Below, piece after piece: positions 29,413-40,322 of a stretch of DNA of 64,000 nt (the first letter of the stretch is position 1; every line of letters begins with the position of its first letter). The notes beneath the pieces were generated by a model. It had not been told where the DNA came from. It did no database searches and saw nothing but the letters and a program-made list of their open reading frames with translations. Origin of the DNA: Aliivibrio sifiae (GTDB lineage: Bacteria; Pseudomonadota; Gammaproteobacteria; Enterobacterales; Vibrionaceae); NCBI RefSeq assembly GCF_002954715.1, contig NZ_MSCP01000002.1, forward strand, positions 678,253 to 742,252, in the 5' to 3' direction. A program made the translations under genes and the position numbers.

Positions 29413-32400
29413 TCCCTGCCATTATTCGTTGGTCGATAAAAAATCGATTCTTAGTGTTAGTTGCGACGTTTGCCCTTGTTGTTGCAGGGATTTACAGTGT
29501 AAAGAATACGCCTGTTGATGCTTTGCCAGATCTTTCAGATGTTCAAGTGATCATTAAAACCAGCTACCCAGGCCAAGCGCCTCAAGTGGTAGAAGATCAG
29601 GTCACTTATCCATTAACAACAGCAATGCTTGCAGTCCCAGGAGCTGAAACTGTTCGCGGTTATTCTTTCTTTGGCGATTCTTATGTTTATATCATTTTTA
29701 ATGATGATACCGACATGTATTGGGCACGTTCGCGTGTTTTAGAGTACTTAAGTCAGGTAGCGCCTAAACTACCCGCAGAAGCAAAACCAACATTAGGACC
29801 TGATGCAACAGGGGTGGGCTGGGTATACAGTTATGTATTGCAAGATAAAACCGGTCAGCATGACTTAGCAGAATTACGCAGCTTGCAAGATTGGTTCTTA
29901 AAATATGAATTGCAAACGGTCGATGGCGTATCAGAAGTTGCGACCGTCGGCGGAATGGTGAAACAATATCAGGTGGAAATTGATCCTGATAAATTGCGAG
30001 CTTATAACCTAACGCTACAACAAATTAATAAAGCGATTAAAGAGGGGAATCAAGAGGCGGGCGCTTCGGTTATCGAAATTGCTGAAGCAGAGCACATGGT
30101 TCGTACTTCTGGTTATTTAAGCAGTATTGAAGACATTAAATCATTGCCGTTGAAAGTAACGGATAAGGGAACGCCTTTATTACTTGGTGATATCGCTGAT
30201 ATTAATCTTGGACCACAAATGCGCCGTGGGATCTCCGAATTTAATGGAGAAGGCGAAGCGGTTGGTGGTGTGATAGTAATGCGATTTGGTGAAAATGCCA
30301 GTTACGTCATCTCAAATGTAAAAGAGAAATTAGCTCAATTACAAAAAGGCTTACCAGAAGGAGTTGAAATCAAAGCGACGTATGATCGCTCTACGCTTAT
30401 TGATCATGCAGTAACTAATTTATGGGAAAAGTTGGCAGAAGAATTTATCGTCGTTGCGATTGTCTGTGCTTTATTTTTATTTCATATTCGTTCTTCATTA
30501 GTGATCGCGCTGAGTTTACCTGTTGGTATCTTAACAGCATTTATCGTAATGCATTGGCAAGGCATTAATGCCAATATCATGTCATTAGGTGGGATCGCGA
30601 TAGCCATTGGTGCAATGGTTGATGGTGCGATTGTAATGATAGAGAACGTACATAAGCATATAGAAAAAACTCCACTAACAGATAAAAACCGTTGGCAGGT
30701 AATAGGAAAAGCGGCAGAAGAAGTTGGGCCACCATTATTTTTCTCATTACTTATCATTACGTTAAGTTTTGTTCCTGTGTTTGCATTAGAAGGTCAAGAA
30801 GGGAAAATGTTCTCTCCATTAGCTTTCACTAAAACTTTTGCAATGGCGACTTCTGCTGGTTTAGCCATTACCTTAGTGCCTGTATTAATGGGGTATTTTG
30901 TTCGAGGGAAAATTTTACCTGAACATAAAAACCCAATTAATAAAACGTTAGTTGCATTTTACAGACCATTACTGAATTTGAGTTTACGTTTTCCAAAAAC
31001 AATACTTTTGGTTGCCGTTGTATTAATGGGCTCCTCATATTATCCAATCTCTAAAATGGGCAGTGAGTTTATTCCTCCATTAGATGAAGGGGATTTAATG
31101 TATATGCCAACAACGTATCCAGGGATCTCAATTGGTAAAGCGCGTGAGTTGCTACAACAAACTAATAAGCTCATTAAAACCGTTCCAGAAGTCGATACCG
31201 TGTGGGGAAAAGTGGGTCGAGCAGAAACCGCGACCGATCCGGCACCATTAACAATGATAGAGACGGTTATTCAGTTCAAGCCTAAAGATGAATGGCGTGA
31301 CGGTGTAACTACTGAATCAATTAAAAAAGAGCTAGACCAATTGATTCAATTTCCAGGAATAACGAATGCGTGGGTGATGCCAATCAAAACACGCATCGAT
31401 ATGCTAGCAACAGGAATTAAAACCCCAATAGGGATAAAGATAGCAGGGCCAGATCTAAAAGTTATAGAGAAGATCGGCGCAGAGTTAGAACCTATTTTAA
31501 ATAACATTCAAGGTACAACGTCTGTTTATGCAGAGCGTGTTGCTGGAGGGCGTTATGTAACTATCGATATTAAACGTCGCCAAGCCGCTAGATATGGTTT
31601 GAATATTAAAGATATTCAACAAGTTATATCAACAGCTGTGGGTGGAATGAATGTAGGAGAAACCATTGAAGGGTTGGAGCGTTACCCAATTAATGTTCGT
31701 TATCCACAATCGTATCGTGATTCTGTTGTTAAGTTGCAGAACTTGCCATTGATAACGGCGAACGGTGCTCGAATTGCTTTAGCTGATGTCGCTGATATTC
31801 GCTATGAAGATGGTCCACCAATGATAAAAACAGAAAATGCACGACCTAATGGTTGGGTGTTTGTTGATATTGACGGTCGAGATCTAGGCTCTTATGTGCA
31901 TGAGGCTCAACAAGCAGTGCATGATCAATTGGATTTACCCGCGGGCTATTCCCTTGGTTGGTCTGGCCAATACGAATACATGGAACGAGCAAAAGAGAAA
32001 TTAACGACGGTTATTCCTGTAACCATCGCGATTATTATGCTGCTTTTGTATTTAAGTTTCAAACGAGTGGGGGAAGTGTTAATTATCATGGGGACATTGC
32101 CGTTAGCTATGGTTGGCGGTCTGTGGCTAATGCATATCTTAAACTTCAATTTCTCGATTGCCGTTGGTGTAGGGTTTATTGCTTTATCCGGTGTTGCGGT
32201 TGAGATTGGTGTGATCATGTTGGTGTATTTGAACCAAGCATGGGATGAAAAACAAGCCACGGCAAAAGAAAACAGTAACTCGGTAACACAACAAGATTTA
32301 ACGTTAGCCATTGGTGAGGGCGCAGGGTTACGTGTTCGTCCTGTCATGATGACTGTATTAACAGTGATTATCGGTTTAATTCCAATTATGTATGGCTCCG

Positions 32401-32540
32401 GTACGGGATCAGAAGTAATGCAGCGTATTGCAGCCCCAATGATTGGCGGGATGGCGTCGGCATTATTATTGACCTTAGTCGTTATCCCTGCGGTATTCAA
32501 ATTATGGAAACAGCGTTTGTGTAAAGATTTTTCAAAATAA
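29409..32540 (+). CDS. cusA: CusA/CzcA-family heavy-metal efflux RND transporter
   Basis: Proton-driven inner-membrane pump, probably for Cu(I)/Ag(I). The 1043-aa protein (E. coli CusA 1047) has 12 helices. The TM4 segment IAIGAMVDGAIVMIENVHKH contains the proton-relay Asp. The periplasmic cleft has Met-bearing GDLMYMPTTYPG and RIDMLATGIKTPIGIK segments typical of monovalent-metal members, and AVGGMNVGETIEG. It overlaps cusB by 4 bp. No two-component regulator or MerR gene is linked, so control must come from elsewhere. Confidence 0.94.
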   Translation: MIPAIIRWSIKNRFLVLVATFALVVAGIYSVKNTPVDALPDLSDVQVIIKTSYPGQAPQVVEDQVTYPLTTAMLAVPGAETVRGYSFFGDSYVYIIFNDDTDMYWARSRVLEYLSQVAPKLPAEAKPTLGPDATGVGWVYSYVLQDKTGQHDLAELRSLQDWFLKYELQTVDGVSEVATVGGMVKQYQVEIDPDKLRAYNLTLQQINKAIKEGNQEAGASVIEIAEAEHMVRTSGYLSSIEDIKSLPLKVTDKGTPLLLGDIADINLGPQMRRGISEFNGEGEAVGGVIVMRFGENASYVISNVKEKLAQLQKGLPEGVEIKATYDRSTLIDHAVTNLWEKLAEEFIVVAIVCALFLFHIRSSLVIALSLPVGILTAFIVMHWQGINANIMSLGGIAIAIGAMVDGAIVMIENVHKHIEKTPLTDKNRWQVIGKAAEEVGPPLFFSLLIITLSFVPVFALEGQEGKMFSPLAFTKTFAMATSAGLAITLVPVLMGYFVRGKILPEHKNPINKTLVAFYRPLLNLSLRFPKTILLVAVVLMGSSYYPISKMGSEFIPPLDEGDLMYMPTTYPGISIGKARELLQQTNKLIKTVPEVDTVWGKVGRAETATDPAPLTMIETVIQFKPKDEWRDGVTTESIKKELDQLIQFPGITNAWVMPIKTRIDMLATGIKTPIGIKIAGPDLKVIEKIGAELEPILNNIQGTTSVYAERVAGGRYVTIDIKRRQAARYGLNIKDIQQVISTAVGGMNVGETIEGLERYPINVRYPQSYRDSVVKLQNLPLITANGARIALADVADIRYEDGPPMIKTENARPNGWVFVDIDGRDLGSYVHEAQQAVHDQLDLPAGYSLGWSGQYEYMERAKEKLTTVIPVTIAIIMLLLYLSFKRVGEVLIIMGTLPLAMVGGLWLMHILNFNFSIAVGVGFIALSGVAVEIGVIMLVYLNQAWDEKQATAKENSNSVTQQDLTLAIGEGAGLRVRPVMMTVLTVIIGLIPIMYGSGTGSEVMQRIAAPMIGGMASALLLTLVVIPAVFKLWKQRLCKDFSK

Positions 32541-32641
32541 AGCTTACATATAAATACGTTAAATAAATAATAATATTAGTGGCTTATACCGATAATGGAA
32601 TAAGTCACGTAATAAATAATTAAACAAAAAAGGAAATAAAA

Positions 32642-33163
32642 ATGAAAAAAACAGTATTAGCAATTGCACTATCATTGATAGCAAGTTCTGCAATGGCAAA
32701 GATGGACCAGAGTAAGATGGATCACAGCTCAATGGATATGAAAGAAATGGACATGAGCAAGATGGAAGGCATGTCTATGGACGATATGAATGCGGTAGGA
32801 ATGCCAGCAACTGGCATGAAAGCAAATAAAGTCGTTCATGTCATTTTATCTGACGATATGAAAATTACCTTTAAAAAAGAAGTCGATATTGAACCTAATG
32901 ATATCGTTCAATTTGTGATTATGAATACAGGTAAAATCGATCATGAATTCTCAATTGGTAATGAAACCGAGCAATTAGAACACCGTGAAATGATGAAGAA
33001 AATGACATCAGGCCATGCTCATGACAGTGGTAGCACTGTAACGGTTCAACCAGGTAAAGCAAAGCAAATTACGTGGCATTTCCACGGGGATAATCACGTA
33101 GAGTTTGCGTGTAATATTCCAGGGCATGCTGAGGCGGGTATGGTGAAAAAAGTAACATTATAA
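32642..33163 (+). CDS. Periplasmic cupredoxin, CopI-like copper-binding protein
   Basis: 173-aa exported protein: signal peptide to SSAMA, then a Met/Asp-rich linker (KMDQSKMDHSSMDMKEMDMS, about 21-40) and a cupredoxin domain. The probable copper ligands are His in GKIDHEFSIG and the Cys, His and Met of FACNIPGHAEAGM, a type-1 pattern. Similar to CopI-type proteins used in copper tolerance. It follows cusA by 101 bp with AAAGGA before the ATG, and is closed by a strong terminator, so it may be made from the operon and from its own promoter. Confidence 0.87.
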   Translation: MKKTVLAIALSLIASSAMAKMDQSKMDHSSMDMKEMDMSKMEGMSMDDMNAVGMPATGMKANKVVHVILSDDMKITFKKEVDIEPNDIVQFVIMNTGKIDHEFSIGNETEQLEHREMMKKMTSGHAHDSGSTVTVQPGKAKQITWHFHGDNHVEFACNIPGHAEAGMVKKVTL

Positions 33164-33181
33164 GGTTATTTAAGCTATGAC

Positions 33182-33216
33182 AAAGCGGTAAGGTGGGTGG
33201 CCTTACCGCTTTTTTA
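33182..33216 (+). terminator. Terminator after the cupredoxin gene
   Basis: AAAGCGGTAAGG/CCTTACCGCTTT with a 7-nt loop and T run on the + strand. It also lies just beyond the 3' end of the converging chemoreceptor gene. The core GCGGTAAGG/CCTTACCGC recurs at 35104-35133. Confidence 0.92.
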
Positions 33217-33229
33217 TTGTGCAATCAAA

Positions 33230-34858
33230 TTATAATTTGAAGAACGCTAATTGTTCTTTTTGTTCTTCTGCTAGTCTTGATAACTCAGAGCTTGCACTTG
33301 CGCTTTGGCTAATACCCGTTACGTTTTGATTCACAAGTTCCGACATATTGACTACGTTACGGTTAATGTCTTGAGTTACTTGAGATTGCTCTTCAGCGGC
33401 GGTGGCAACTTGAGTATTCATATCATTAATTGCAGTGATAGACTCTGTAATACCAACCAGAGCATCACCTGCTTTTGCTGTTAGCTCTTTATTTAGCTCT
33501 AACATATCAAGGCTTGATTGCATACTGTCGTTAGCTAAACCTGATTGCTCTTGAAGAGCTTCAATGATCGTTTGAATTTCTTGAGTTGATGATTGGGTGC
33601 GAGCGGCAAGTAAGCGTACTTCATCAGCCACAACAGCAAAACCACGACCAGATTCACCAGCACGAGCAGCTTCGATAGCAGCATTTAATGCAAGTAAGTT
33701 TGTTTGGTCAGAAACACCACGTATCACTTCAACTACGTTATTAATTTGCTCTGATTGTTCTTTTAAGCGATTTACTACAACTGCAGCATCGGTTAGTGCG
33801 ATTGCCATCTTGTCACTAGCATCGGTACTTTGAGCAAAGATGTCTAAACCAGCTTTAGCTAAATCATTAGTATTTTGCGCGGTTTGATCTGCAGCAAGAG
33901 CATTGTCGCTTACATTATTCGCCGTGCTTGAAAGTTCATTTACTGCTGAAGCAACTTGTTCGATCTCTGAAAGTTCTTTTTGAGAATTTAATTCAGCTTC
34001 ATTCATTACAGCAGCAAGCTCAGTCGATGCAGAGGCAACGCTCTCATTTATGTTATGAAGCTCTTCGATGGTTTTTTGTAACTGTATAGCGGTAGTATTA
34101 ATGTCTTTACTCAATTGAGCAATTTCATTTTCACCATCAGATTCTGTCCGTACTGCTAAGTTTCCTTCTGCTAGCTTACGGATAACTAATTGTAGTTTTT
34201 GAATAGGGTGGACGATTAAGCCTGATAACCACCAAGATGTAAGTAAGGAGACAACAAAAACAAGCAGAATTGTAATGATAGCATTGTGTTGTACTTGAGT
34301 ATTTCGCTCAGAGCTATTTGTTAATTCAACAGTAGAAATATCATTTATTTTCAGTGATAAGTTATTAATTGATTCCGCCATAATATTGCCCAACTTACTG
34401 TATTGTGCAATTAATGAACTATAATTATTATCTACAGTTAATCCTTGTTCTTTCTGTTCTTGATAGGCAAGTACTTTTTTTGAAAACTCTAAATAATCAT
34501 GAACCGATTTTTTAACTGCATTAGCATCAGAGCCAAAGGTTTTGTGCTCTGATATTTCTAAAAGAAGTTCATTAAGTATTTTTTCATTTTTATCCAGACT
34601 TTTTAAAAAACCAACTCGGCGAGAATGGTCATAAATTGCGTACACTGCATTGATTCTCATTGGGTACATATGATCATCAATCTTCGCTAGTTGGTCTTTA
34701 TAGAAAATAAATGAAGTTGTGTTGTCATGTAGGATCTTTTGTTCTTTATCTAAGCTATAAGAGGTATACCAAAGAGAAATTAATAGAGCTAGTGCTGTAA
34801 AGAATACAGGAAGTAGAACTTGAATTCGTATAGATGTGTTTTTTAATGAAAATTGCAT
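33230..34858 (-). CDS. Methyl-accepting chemotaxis protein (copy 1)
   Basis: 542-aa chemoreceptor: TM1 about 10-31, periplasmic four-helix-type ligand domain about 32-190, TM2 about 193-215, HAMP, then the signalling domain. The hairpin tip is [20 protein letters not shown], with [12 protein letters not shown] following. The N-terminus [13 protein letters not shown] equals that of the neighbouring copy, so I use ATG 34858, not the 13-codon longer frame. There is no NWETF-type CheR tether at the C-terminus (FFKL). It is a tandem paralogue of the next gene; the ligand domains differ and the signalling domains are nearly identical. Confidence 0.94.
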   Translation of the reverse strand: MQFSLKNTSIRIQVLLPVFFTALALLISLWYTSYSLDKEQKILHDNTTSFIFYKDQLAKIDDHMYPMRINAVYAIYDHSRRVGFLKSLDKNEKILNELLLEISEHKTFGSDANAVKKSVHDYLEFSKKVLAYQEQKEQGLTVDNNYSSLIAQYSKLGNIMAESINNLSLKINDISTVELTNSSERNTQVQHNAIITILLVFVVSLLTSWWLSGLIVHPIQKLQLVIRKLAEGNLAVRTESDGENEIAQLSKDINTTAIQLQKTIEELHNINESVASASTELAAVMNEAELNSQKELSEIEQVASAVNELSSTANNVSDNALAADQTAQNTNDLAKAGLDIFAQSTDASDKMAIALTDAAVVVNRLKEQSEQINNVVEVIRGVSDQTNLLALNAAIEAARAGESGRGFAVVADEVRLLAARTQSSTQEIQTIIEALQEQSGLANDSMQSSLDMLELNKELTAKAGDALVGITESITAINDMNTQVATAAEEQSQVTQDINRNVVNMSELVNQNVTGISQSASASSELSRLAEEQKEQLAFFKL

Positions 34859-34923
34859 TATCGCCTCGTCAAAAAAACAAAAGTAAAGAAAGTTCATCCA
34901 TGAAAGTATATTTTCTCGAAATA

Positions 34924-34950
34924 TAGACCCTTGTCACATTGTTGTCGATA
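34924..34950 (-). promoter_or_regulatory. Shared 27-bp element upstream of chemoreceptor copy 1
   Basis: On the + strand it reads TAGACCCTTGTCAC..TTGTCGATA. It matches the element before copy 2 at 22 of 27 positions and sits the same 66 bp from the start codon, while the sequence around it is diverged. It is a likely common promoter or regulator site. Confidence 0.55.
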
Positions 34951-35103
34951 TTTAATGTAAGTAAATGTGTATTTAGAATTGAACTTTATTTTATTTTGAC
35001 ATTTGTATAATTTTAACTTTGTACTTAATGTTTTAAGTATTGGCTCTGGTTATGGTTTTGGCGAGTATTTAGGCTTAATTTAAGGGGGGAAGAATATGGA
35101 GAT

Positions 35104-35133
35104 AATGCGGTAAGGAGATGACCTTACCGCATT
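35104..35133 (-). terminator. Hairpin downstream of chemoreceptor copy 2
   Basis: AATGCGGTAAGG/CCTTACCGCATT, a 12-bp stem with a 6-nt loop. It shares its core with the hairpin after copy 1, so the duplication included it. The T run is weak on the - strand. Confidence 0.6.
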
Positions 35134-35144
35134 GTTAAGTAACT

Positions 35145-36773
35145 CTACAGTTTAAAGAAAGCTAATTGTTCTTTTTGCTGTTCAGCTAATCGAGATAGTT
35201 CATTGCTTGCGCTTGCACTTTGACTAATGCCAGTGACGTTTTGATTTACCAGCTCAGACATGTTTACTACATTGCGGTTAATGTCTTGAGTAACTTGAGA
35301 TTGCTCTTCAGCAGCAGTAGCAACTTGAGTATTCATGTCGTTAATTGCGGTAATTGACTCAGTGATACTTACTAAAGCATCGCCCGCTTTTGTTGTTAGC
35401 TCTTTATTTAGTTCAAGCTTATCAAGGCTAGTTTGCATGCTGTCATTAGCTAAACCTGATTGCTCTTGTAGAGATTCAATAATGGTTTGAATTTCTTGAG
35501 TTGATGATTGGGTACGAGCGGCAAGTAAACGAACTTCATCAGCAACAACAGCAAAACCACGACCAGACTCACCAGCGCGAGCGGCTTCAATTGCGGCATT
35601 CAATGCTAGTAGGTTTGTTTGTTCTGAAACGCCACGTATAACTTCAACTACGTTATTGATCTGTTCTGATTGCTCTTTTAAGCGATTTACAACAACAGCG
35701 GCATCAGTTAGGGCATTTGCCATATCTTCACTTGCTTGATTACTCTGAGTGAAAATATCTAAGCCAGAACGGGCAAGTTCGTTAGTATCTCGTGCTGTCT
35801 GATCTGCAGATAGAGCGTTATCACTTACATTATCCGCAGTGCTTGATAGTTCATTTACCGCTGAGGCAACTTGTTCGATCTCGCTTAATTCTTTTTGTGA
35901 ATTGGCTTCTGCTTCCGTCATTACTGCTGCTAACTCAGTTGATGCTGCCGCAACATCTTCACTGATACGAGAAAGTGCTTCAACTGTTGTTTGTAGTTGA
36001 GTCGCTGTTGTATTTATGTCTTTACTTAATTCTGCAATTTCATTATCACCGTTAGCATCAGCGCGAACGGTTAAATCCCCTTCAGCTAAGCGACGAATGA
36101 TAACTTGAATTTTTTTGATTGGCGTAACGATAAGACCAGACAACCACCATGCACTGATCATTGAAAGAACAAATACCGCTAAAATACTTAGGCCTGCATT
36201 GAATTTAACTTGCGTGTTTTTCTTATAGCTTTCACGCATGGCAATGTCAGAAAATTTATTTACTTGCTGAGAAAGGCTGTTGATAGACTCAATCATGCGG
36301 TTGCCGATATCACGGTACTGAGAGATTAAATTACTATAATTTTCATTAACTGTAGCGCCACTTTCTTTTCTGTTTAAATAATCAACAACTTTGTGTGAAA
36401 ATTGAACGTAATCATTAATATTAGAGCGAACTTGGTCTACTTCTCGATTGAATGTTTTTCTTTCTGCCATCTCATCAAGCAGGGCATTAATGTTATTTAC
36501 TTTGGTTTTTAATTCGTTAGTAAAACCAGCACGACGATTTGTGTCATAAATAGCATAAACAGCACCTATGCGAAGTGGATAAACAATGTCATCTACTTTA
36601 GCTAGTTGGTCTTTGTAAAATACAAAAGAATTCGTGTTGCTTGCAACGGTGTTTTGTTCTTCTTCTAAAGTAGAAGCTGTGAAACCTAGAGAAATAAATA
36701 AGGCTAAAGCAGTAAGGATGACGGGTAGTAGTATTTGAATACGTATTGACGTATTTTTTAAAGAAAATTGCAT
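35145..36773 (-). CDS. Methyl-accepting chemotaxis protein (copy 2)
   Basis: 542-aa chemoreceptor of the same length and layout as copy 1. TM1 is about 10-31, TM2 about 193-215, HAMP about 216-270, and a full signalling hairpin is present. Differences between the copies concentrate in the periplasmic domain (for example residues 35-190) and the loop after HAMP, so the two probably sense different or related ligands while sharing the same Che pathway. It lies 286 bp upstream of copy 1 with its own conserved promoter element. Confidence 0.94.
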   Translation of the reverse strand: MQFSLKNTSIRIQILLPVILTALALFISLGFTASTLEEEQNTVASNTNSFVFYKDQLAKVDDIVYPLRIGAVYAIYDTNRRAGFTNELKTKVNNINALLDEMAERKTFNREVDQVRSNINDYVQFSHKVVDYLNRKESGATVNENYSNLISQYRDIGNRMIESINSLSQQVNKFSDIAMRESYKKNTQVKFNAGLSILAVFVLSMISAWWLSGLIVTPIKKIQVIIRRLAEGDLTVRADANGDNEIAELSKDINTTATQLQTTVEALSRISEDVAAASTELAAVMTEAEANSQKELSEIEQVASAVNELSSTADNVSDNALSADQTARDTNELARSGLDIFTQSNQASEDMANALTDAAVVVNRLKEQSEQINNVVEVIRGVSEQTNLLALNAAIEAARAGESGRGFAVVADEVRLLAARTQSSTQEIQTIIESLQEQSGLANDSMQTSLDKLELNKELTTKAGDALVSITESITAINDMNTQVATAAEEQSQVTQDINRNVVNMSELVNQNVTGISQSASASNELSRLAEQQKEQLAFFKL

Positions 36774-36838
36774 TTGAGTCTCTTATTTTTGAGAAAAAGG
36801 TAAATAATGTAATATTTATGTCATGTTTTCGCAAATTT

Positions 36839-36865
36839 TAGACTTTTGTCACGGTTTTGTCGATA
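36839..36865 (-). promoter_or_regulatory. Shared 27-bp element upstream of chemoreceptor copy 2
   Basis: On the + strand it reads TAGACTTTTGTCAC..TTTGTCGATA, 66 bp from the ATG as in copy 1. The + strand orientation looks a little like a sigma-28 site, but it would point away from the gene. Confidence 0.55.
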
Positions 36866-36955
36866 GCAATTGTAACAAGTTATGGTTTTTTTTGTCTTTA
36901 ATCATTGATTTATCAGTTAACTATTTGTTCTAAATTCAAATGTATATTAATGATA

Positions 36956-37201
36956 TTAATTCTCAATCATTTCAATCTCATAGATTTCATCAGCAATATC
37001 TTGTGTTTTGCGTTCTATAATTGTTTGTGCATCAGCTAACCCTTGGTTGTAGAAAACAGGTCCAGCTTGTTTAATTATAAAGTCCAACAAGAATTCGCCA
37101 TCAAATTGGCCAAGTTCAGTGTCTAGCTCTTGTTCAAAATAGTGTTGGAATTTTTGTACTAATTCAGCTCGTTTGTTTTTTGGTAATGTAATTGTTGTCA
37201 T
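36956..37201 (-). CDS. DUF2164 family protein
   Basis: 81-aa acidic soluble protein starting MTTITLPKNKRAELVQKFQH, with GQFDGEFLLDFIIKQAGPVFYNQG, the conserved centre of DUF2164. Function unknown. It lies 15 bp downstream of the MATE gene on the same strand, so the two are probably co-transcribed. GAGGGAA precedes the ATG. Confidence 0.88.
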   Translation of the reverse strand: MTTITLPKNKRAELVQKFQHYFEQELDTELGQFDGEFLLDFIIKQAGPVFYNQGLADAQTIIERKTQDIADEIYEIEMIEN

Positions 37202-37216
37202 GATATTCCCTCAATT

Positions 37217-38527
37217 CTAATCGTTATTTTGAAGCTTATTAATCGCTTGAGTGTACATTATCCAAGCCATTATCCCTGCCATTGTATTACCAATTAATGC
37301 CCCGATGAAAACGCCATCCAGTCCAAATAATGTAGAACCGAGCCATATCATAGGTAAAAAGCAGATGAATAATCTAAGTATCGAAATAGTGAGAGCCCGC
37401 ATTGATACACCTAGAGCATTACAAACAGATACCATCAACATGCAGATGCCTAAAGAACCAAGACTTATTGGCACCCACATAAGGTAAGATTGAATCACGG
37501 CAATTACATTGATGTCTGTACTAAGTAAATTGGCTAATGGCTTGGCAATAACAAACAATAAGACGGCAAGACTTATTTGCCAAGCTAAGACAAATTTAGC
37601 AGCGATGTTGATCAGCTTTTGAATTTCATTAAATTGTTTAGCACCAAGCATTTTCCCAACCATTGGGGGAATTGACATGGTTAAAGCAAGTACGACCACA
37701 ATTGCAAAAAATTCGATACGTGAAGCCATTGCCCAACCGGCAACTGCTGCTGCCCCAAAACCTGCAATAATTTTAGTTGCCATCATCGAAGAGAATGGTG
37801 GCAGTAATTGACTCATCATTGCTGGAGACATAACTGAATTCAGTTCTTTTATAGAGTGAAGTATTGGCAAATTACCCCAAGAAAAAGAGATCCAGTGACG
37901 TTTAAATATAGAAGGGAGGATGATAAAGAAACCGATAGAAAAAGAGACAATAGTTGCCCATGCCGCACCGTTTAGTCCTAAATCAAAGTGAAAGATGAAA
38001 ATAGGGTCTAATATCATATTCATGATACTGGTTATTACCATCATTAAGCCTGGCAGTTTTGTATCTCCATTCGCGCGACAAACACTATAGGCAAAATAAA
38101 TCATAGCGCCAGCCCAACAACTTGCTAACCATATTGGCCAATAACTATCAATTACTGGAAAAACATTAGCTTGTGCACCAAGTAAATTCAGTATTAATCC
38201 GCGAGAAAACCAAATTAATAGGCACATAGCAAATACCATGACAGCACCTAAAACCATGACTAAACCACCGAGTTGTTTGGCTTTTTCATTATCCTTTGCA
38301 CCAAGAACACGAGCTATTATTGCAGTGGTTGCGATGCCTAGACCGACTTGAAGACCAATAATTACCATTTGTAATGGCATAGTAAAGCCTTGGGCTGCAA
38401 GAGGAAGGATTCCTAATTGTCCAATAAAAGCACTATCAACTAATTGAAAACTCATTAAAGAAAGCACACCAAACATCATTGGCCATGTCATTTGAAAAAG
38501 CTGTTTTGCGAGAGAAGAAGTAGACAT
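37217..38527 (-). CDS. MATE family multidrug/organic cation antiporter
   Basis: 436-aa inner-membrane exporter with 12 helices in two halves. The first half has the MATE signature (MTWPMMFGVLSLMSFQLVDS and FIGQLGILPLAAQGF). NGAAWAT occurs in the middle, and PPMVGKMLGA matches the equivalent loop in the second half. I place the start at ATG 38527 because the family begins there; the longer frame would need a TTG. The substrate cannot be deduced. Confidence 0.92.
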   Translation of the reverse strand: MSTSSLAKQLFQMTWPMMFGVLSLMSFQLVDSAFIGQLGILPLAAQGFTMPLQMVIIGLQVGLGIATTAIIARVLGAKDNEKAKQLGGLVMVLGAVMVFAMCLLIWFSRGLILNLLGAQANVFPVIDSYWPIWLASCWAGAMIYFAYSVCRANGDTKLPGLMMVITSIMNMILDPIFIFHFDLGLNGAAWATIVSFSIGFFIILPSIFKRHWISFSWGNLPILHSIKELNSVMSPAMMSQLLPPFSSMMATKIIAGFGAAAVAGWAMASRIEFFAIVVVLALTMSIPPMVGKMLGAKQFNEIQKLINIAAKFVLAWQISLAVLLFVIAKPLANLLSTDINVIAVIQSYLMWVPISLGSLGICMLMVSVCNALGVSMRALTISILRLFICFLPMIWLGSTLFGLDGVFIGALIGNTMAGIMAWIMYTQAINKLQNND

Positions 38528-38617
38528 GATGATTAAATGCTCATTAACTATTGGTCGGTCATTGTACTGATTATAGAGCAAGACACAAACAGGAGTCTGG
38601 TTACTTTTTAAATTATA

Positions 38618-38664
38618 AGAAAAAGCCTCTATGAAAATAAATTCTTATAATTATTCATAGAGGC
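38618..38664 (-). terminator. Terminator of the hut operon
   Basis: On the - strand GCCTCTATGAA/TTCATAGAGGC with an 18-nt loop followed by a T-rich run, 37 bp after hutH. Confidence 0.88.
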
Positions 38665-38700
38665 GAAGAATGGGTATCTCGTGTTTCGTTGGTAAATCTA

Positions 38701-40233
38701 TTAAATACTCGGTAATAAAGAGTGAGGCATTAACGCATTGTATTTTGCTTCAAGTAATAAGGCATTAGCTTTGGCAATATCTGGCGCAAAGTAACGGTCT
38801 TTATCATAAAAATCGACACGTTCACGTAGCATTGCTTTTGCTTCCTCTATTCGTTCAGAGCTTTTTTTTGGTGCTCTGAAATCCAATCCTTGTGCTGAAG
38901 CAAGCAATTCGACTGCTAATATTCCACGAGTGTTTTCTGCCATGTCTCTTAGACGGCGGCCTGCAAAAGTAGCCATTGATACATGATCTTCTTGGTTTGC
39001 TGAAGTTGGTAAGCTATCGATTGATGCTGGATGAGCTAATGTTTTGTTTTCACTGGCTAATGCAGCGGCAGTAACTTGAGCAATCATGAAACCAGAGTTT
39101 ACGCCACCGTTATCAACTAAAAATGGCGGTAATTTGCTTAAACCACTGTCGATAAGAAGCGCCATTCTACGCTCTGATAAACTGCCGATTTCAGCAATTG
39201 CTAATGCAAGATTATCAGCGGCCATAGCAACAGGCTCTGCATGGAAATTACCGCCAGAAATAATGTCGCCATCATCAGCAAAAACAAGAGGATTGTCTGA
39301 TACCGAGTTGGCTTCTATTTCAAGTGTATCTGCTGAATTTCTGATCTGTTGCAAACAAGCGCCCATCACTTGAGGCTGACAACGCAGTGAATAGGGATCT
39401 TGTACTCGTTCACAGCATTGATGAGATAATCCGATTTCACTGTTTTGAGCTAATAAGTGGCGATAACCTAATGCTGCATCCATTTGGCTGCGATGTCCGC
39501 GTACGCGATGAATTCTAGGGTCAAAGGGTTTACGGCTACCTAAAGCCGCTTCAACTGACATTGCACCGCACACCGTAGCTGCAGCGTATAAGTCTTCTGC
39601 TGCGAATAATCCTTCTAAAGCAAAGGCAGTAGAGGCTTGAGTGCCATTTAATAAGGCTAACCCTTCTTTTGGGGCGAGTGTTATGGGTTCTAATCCTGCT
39701 ATTTCTAACGCTTTTTGGCCGGAAATGATTTCTCCTTTATATCGAGCTTCACCTTCACCAAGTAAAACGGTACTCATATGGGCCAAAGGGGCGAGATCAC
39801 CTGAAGCACCTACAGATCCTTTTTTAGGAATGCATGGATAAACCTCTGAATTGACCAATTGCATTAACGCATTAACGACGGATGGACGAATACCAGAATA
39901 ACCACGTGATAGGCTATTTACTTTAAGTACAATCATTAAGCGGACGGTTGCATCATCCATGAATTCGCCAATGCCCGCAGCATGAGAGAGAACAATACTG
40001 CGCTGTAGTGTTTCTAAATCTTCTTCTGCAATTCGAGTATTGGCGAGCAGACCAAACCCGGTATTAATCCCGTAAACGGTTTTATCTTCACGGATCACTT
40101 GAGCAACCACCTCGGCACTTGTCAGCATATCGGGCAGTGCATCTGGGCTTAATGATACTTGGGTTGAGTTGCGGTTAACTTCGCGCAATTGCTTTAGAGA
40201 TAACTTTCCTGGAATAATTTCTAATGAATACAT
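38701..40233 (-). CDS. hutH: Histidine ammonia-lyase
   Basis: First step of histidine breakdown: histidine to urocanate plus ammonia. The 510-aa cytoplasmic tetramer subunit forms its MIO electrophile from Ala143-Ser144-Gly145 in [17 protein letters not shown]. The N-terminal YGINTGFG contains the conserved Tyr. Length and motifs are standard. Last gene of hutIGUH, separated from hutU by 89 bp that contain a small ATACCAAC/GTTGGTAT inverted repeat. Confidence 0.97.
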   Translation of the reverse strand: MYSLEIIPGKLSLKQLREVNRNSTQVSLSPDALPDMLTSAEVVAQVIREDKTVYGINTGFGLLANTRIAEEDLETLQRSIVLSHAAGIGEFMDDATVRLMIVLKVNSLSRGYSGIRPSVVNALMQLVNSEVYPCIPKKGSVGASGDLAPLAHMSTVLLGEGEARYKGEIISGQKALEIAGLEPITLAPKEGLALLNGTQASTAFALEGLFAAEDLYAAATVCGAMSVEAALGSRKPFDPRIHRVRGHRSQMDAALGYRHLLAQNSEIGLSHQCCERVQDPYSLRCQPQVMGACLQQIRNSADTLEIEANSVSDNPLVFADDGDIISGGNFHAEPVAMAADNLALAIAEIGSLSERRMALLIDSGLSKLPPFLVDNGGVNSGFMIAQVTAAALASENKTLAHPASIDSLPTSANQEDHVSMATFAGRRLRDMAENTRGILAVELLASAQGLDFRAPKKSSERIEEAKAMLRERVDFYDKDRYFAPDIAKANALLLEAKYNALMPHSLLPSI

Positions 40234-40322
40234 AGTTCGTTTCTCGTTATGGTTGTGATACCAACTCGTGTCACTAGGTTGGTATTCTTTATAATTATTT
40301 TGAATACAGAGTTTATTGCTAC

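Noticed and set aside
31946-32500. 184-codon antisense frame inside cusA
   Set aside because: It is the opposite strand of conserved RND membrane helices; the composition is explained by cusA codon use, and there is no sign of its own expression.
36839-36865. Sigma-28 promoter for the chemoreceptors
   Set aside because: TAGACTTT and GTCGATAG resemble the consensus only on the strand pointing away from the receptor gene, with several mismatches.
40258-40285. Operator between hutU and hutH
   Set aside because: ATACCAAC/GTTGGTAT does not match the HutC site and lies inside the operon; it may just be a common short intergenic repeat.
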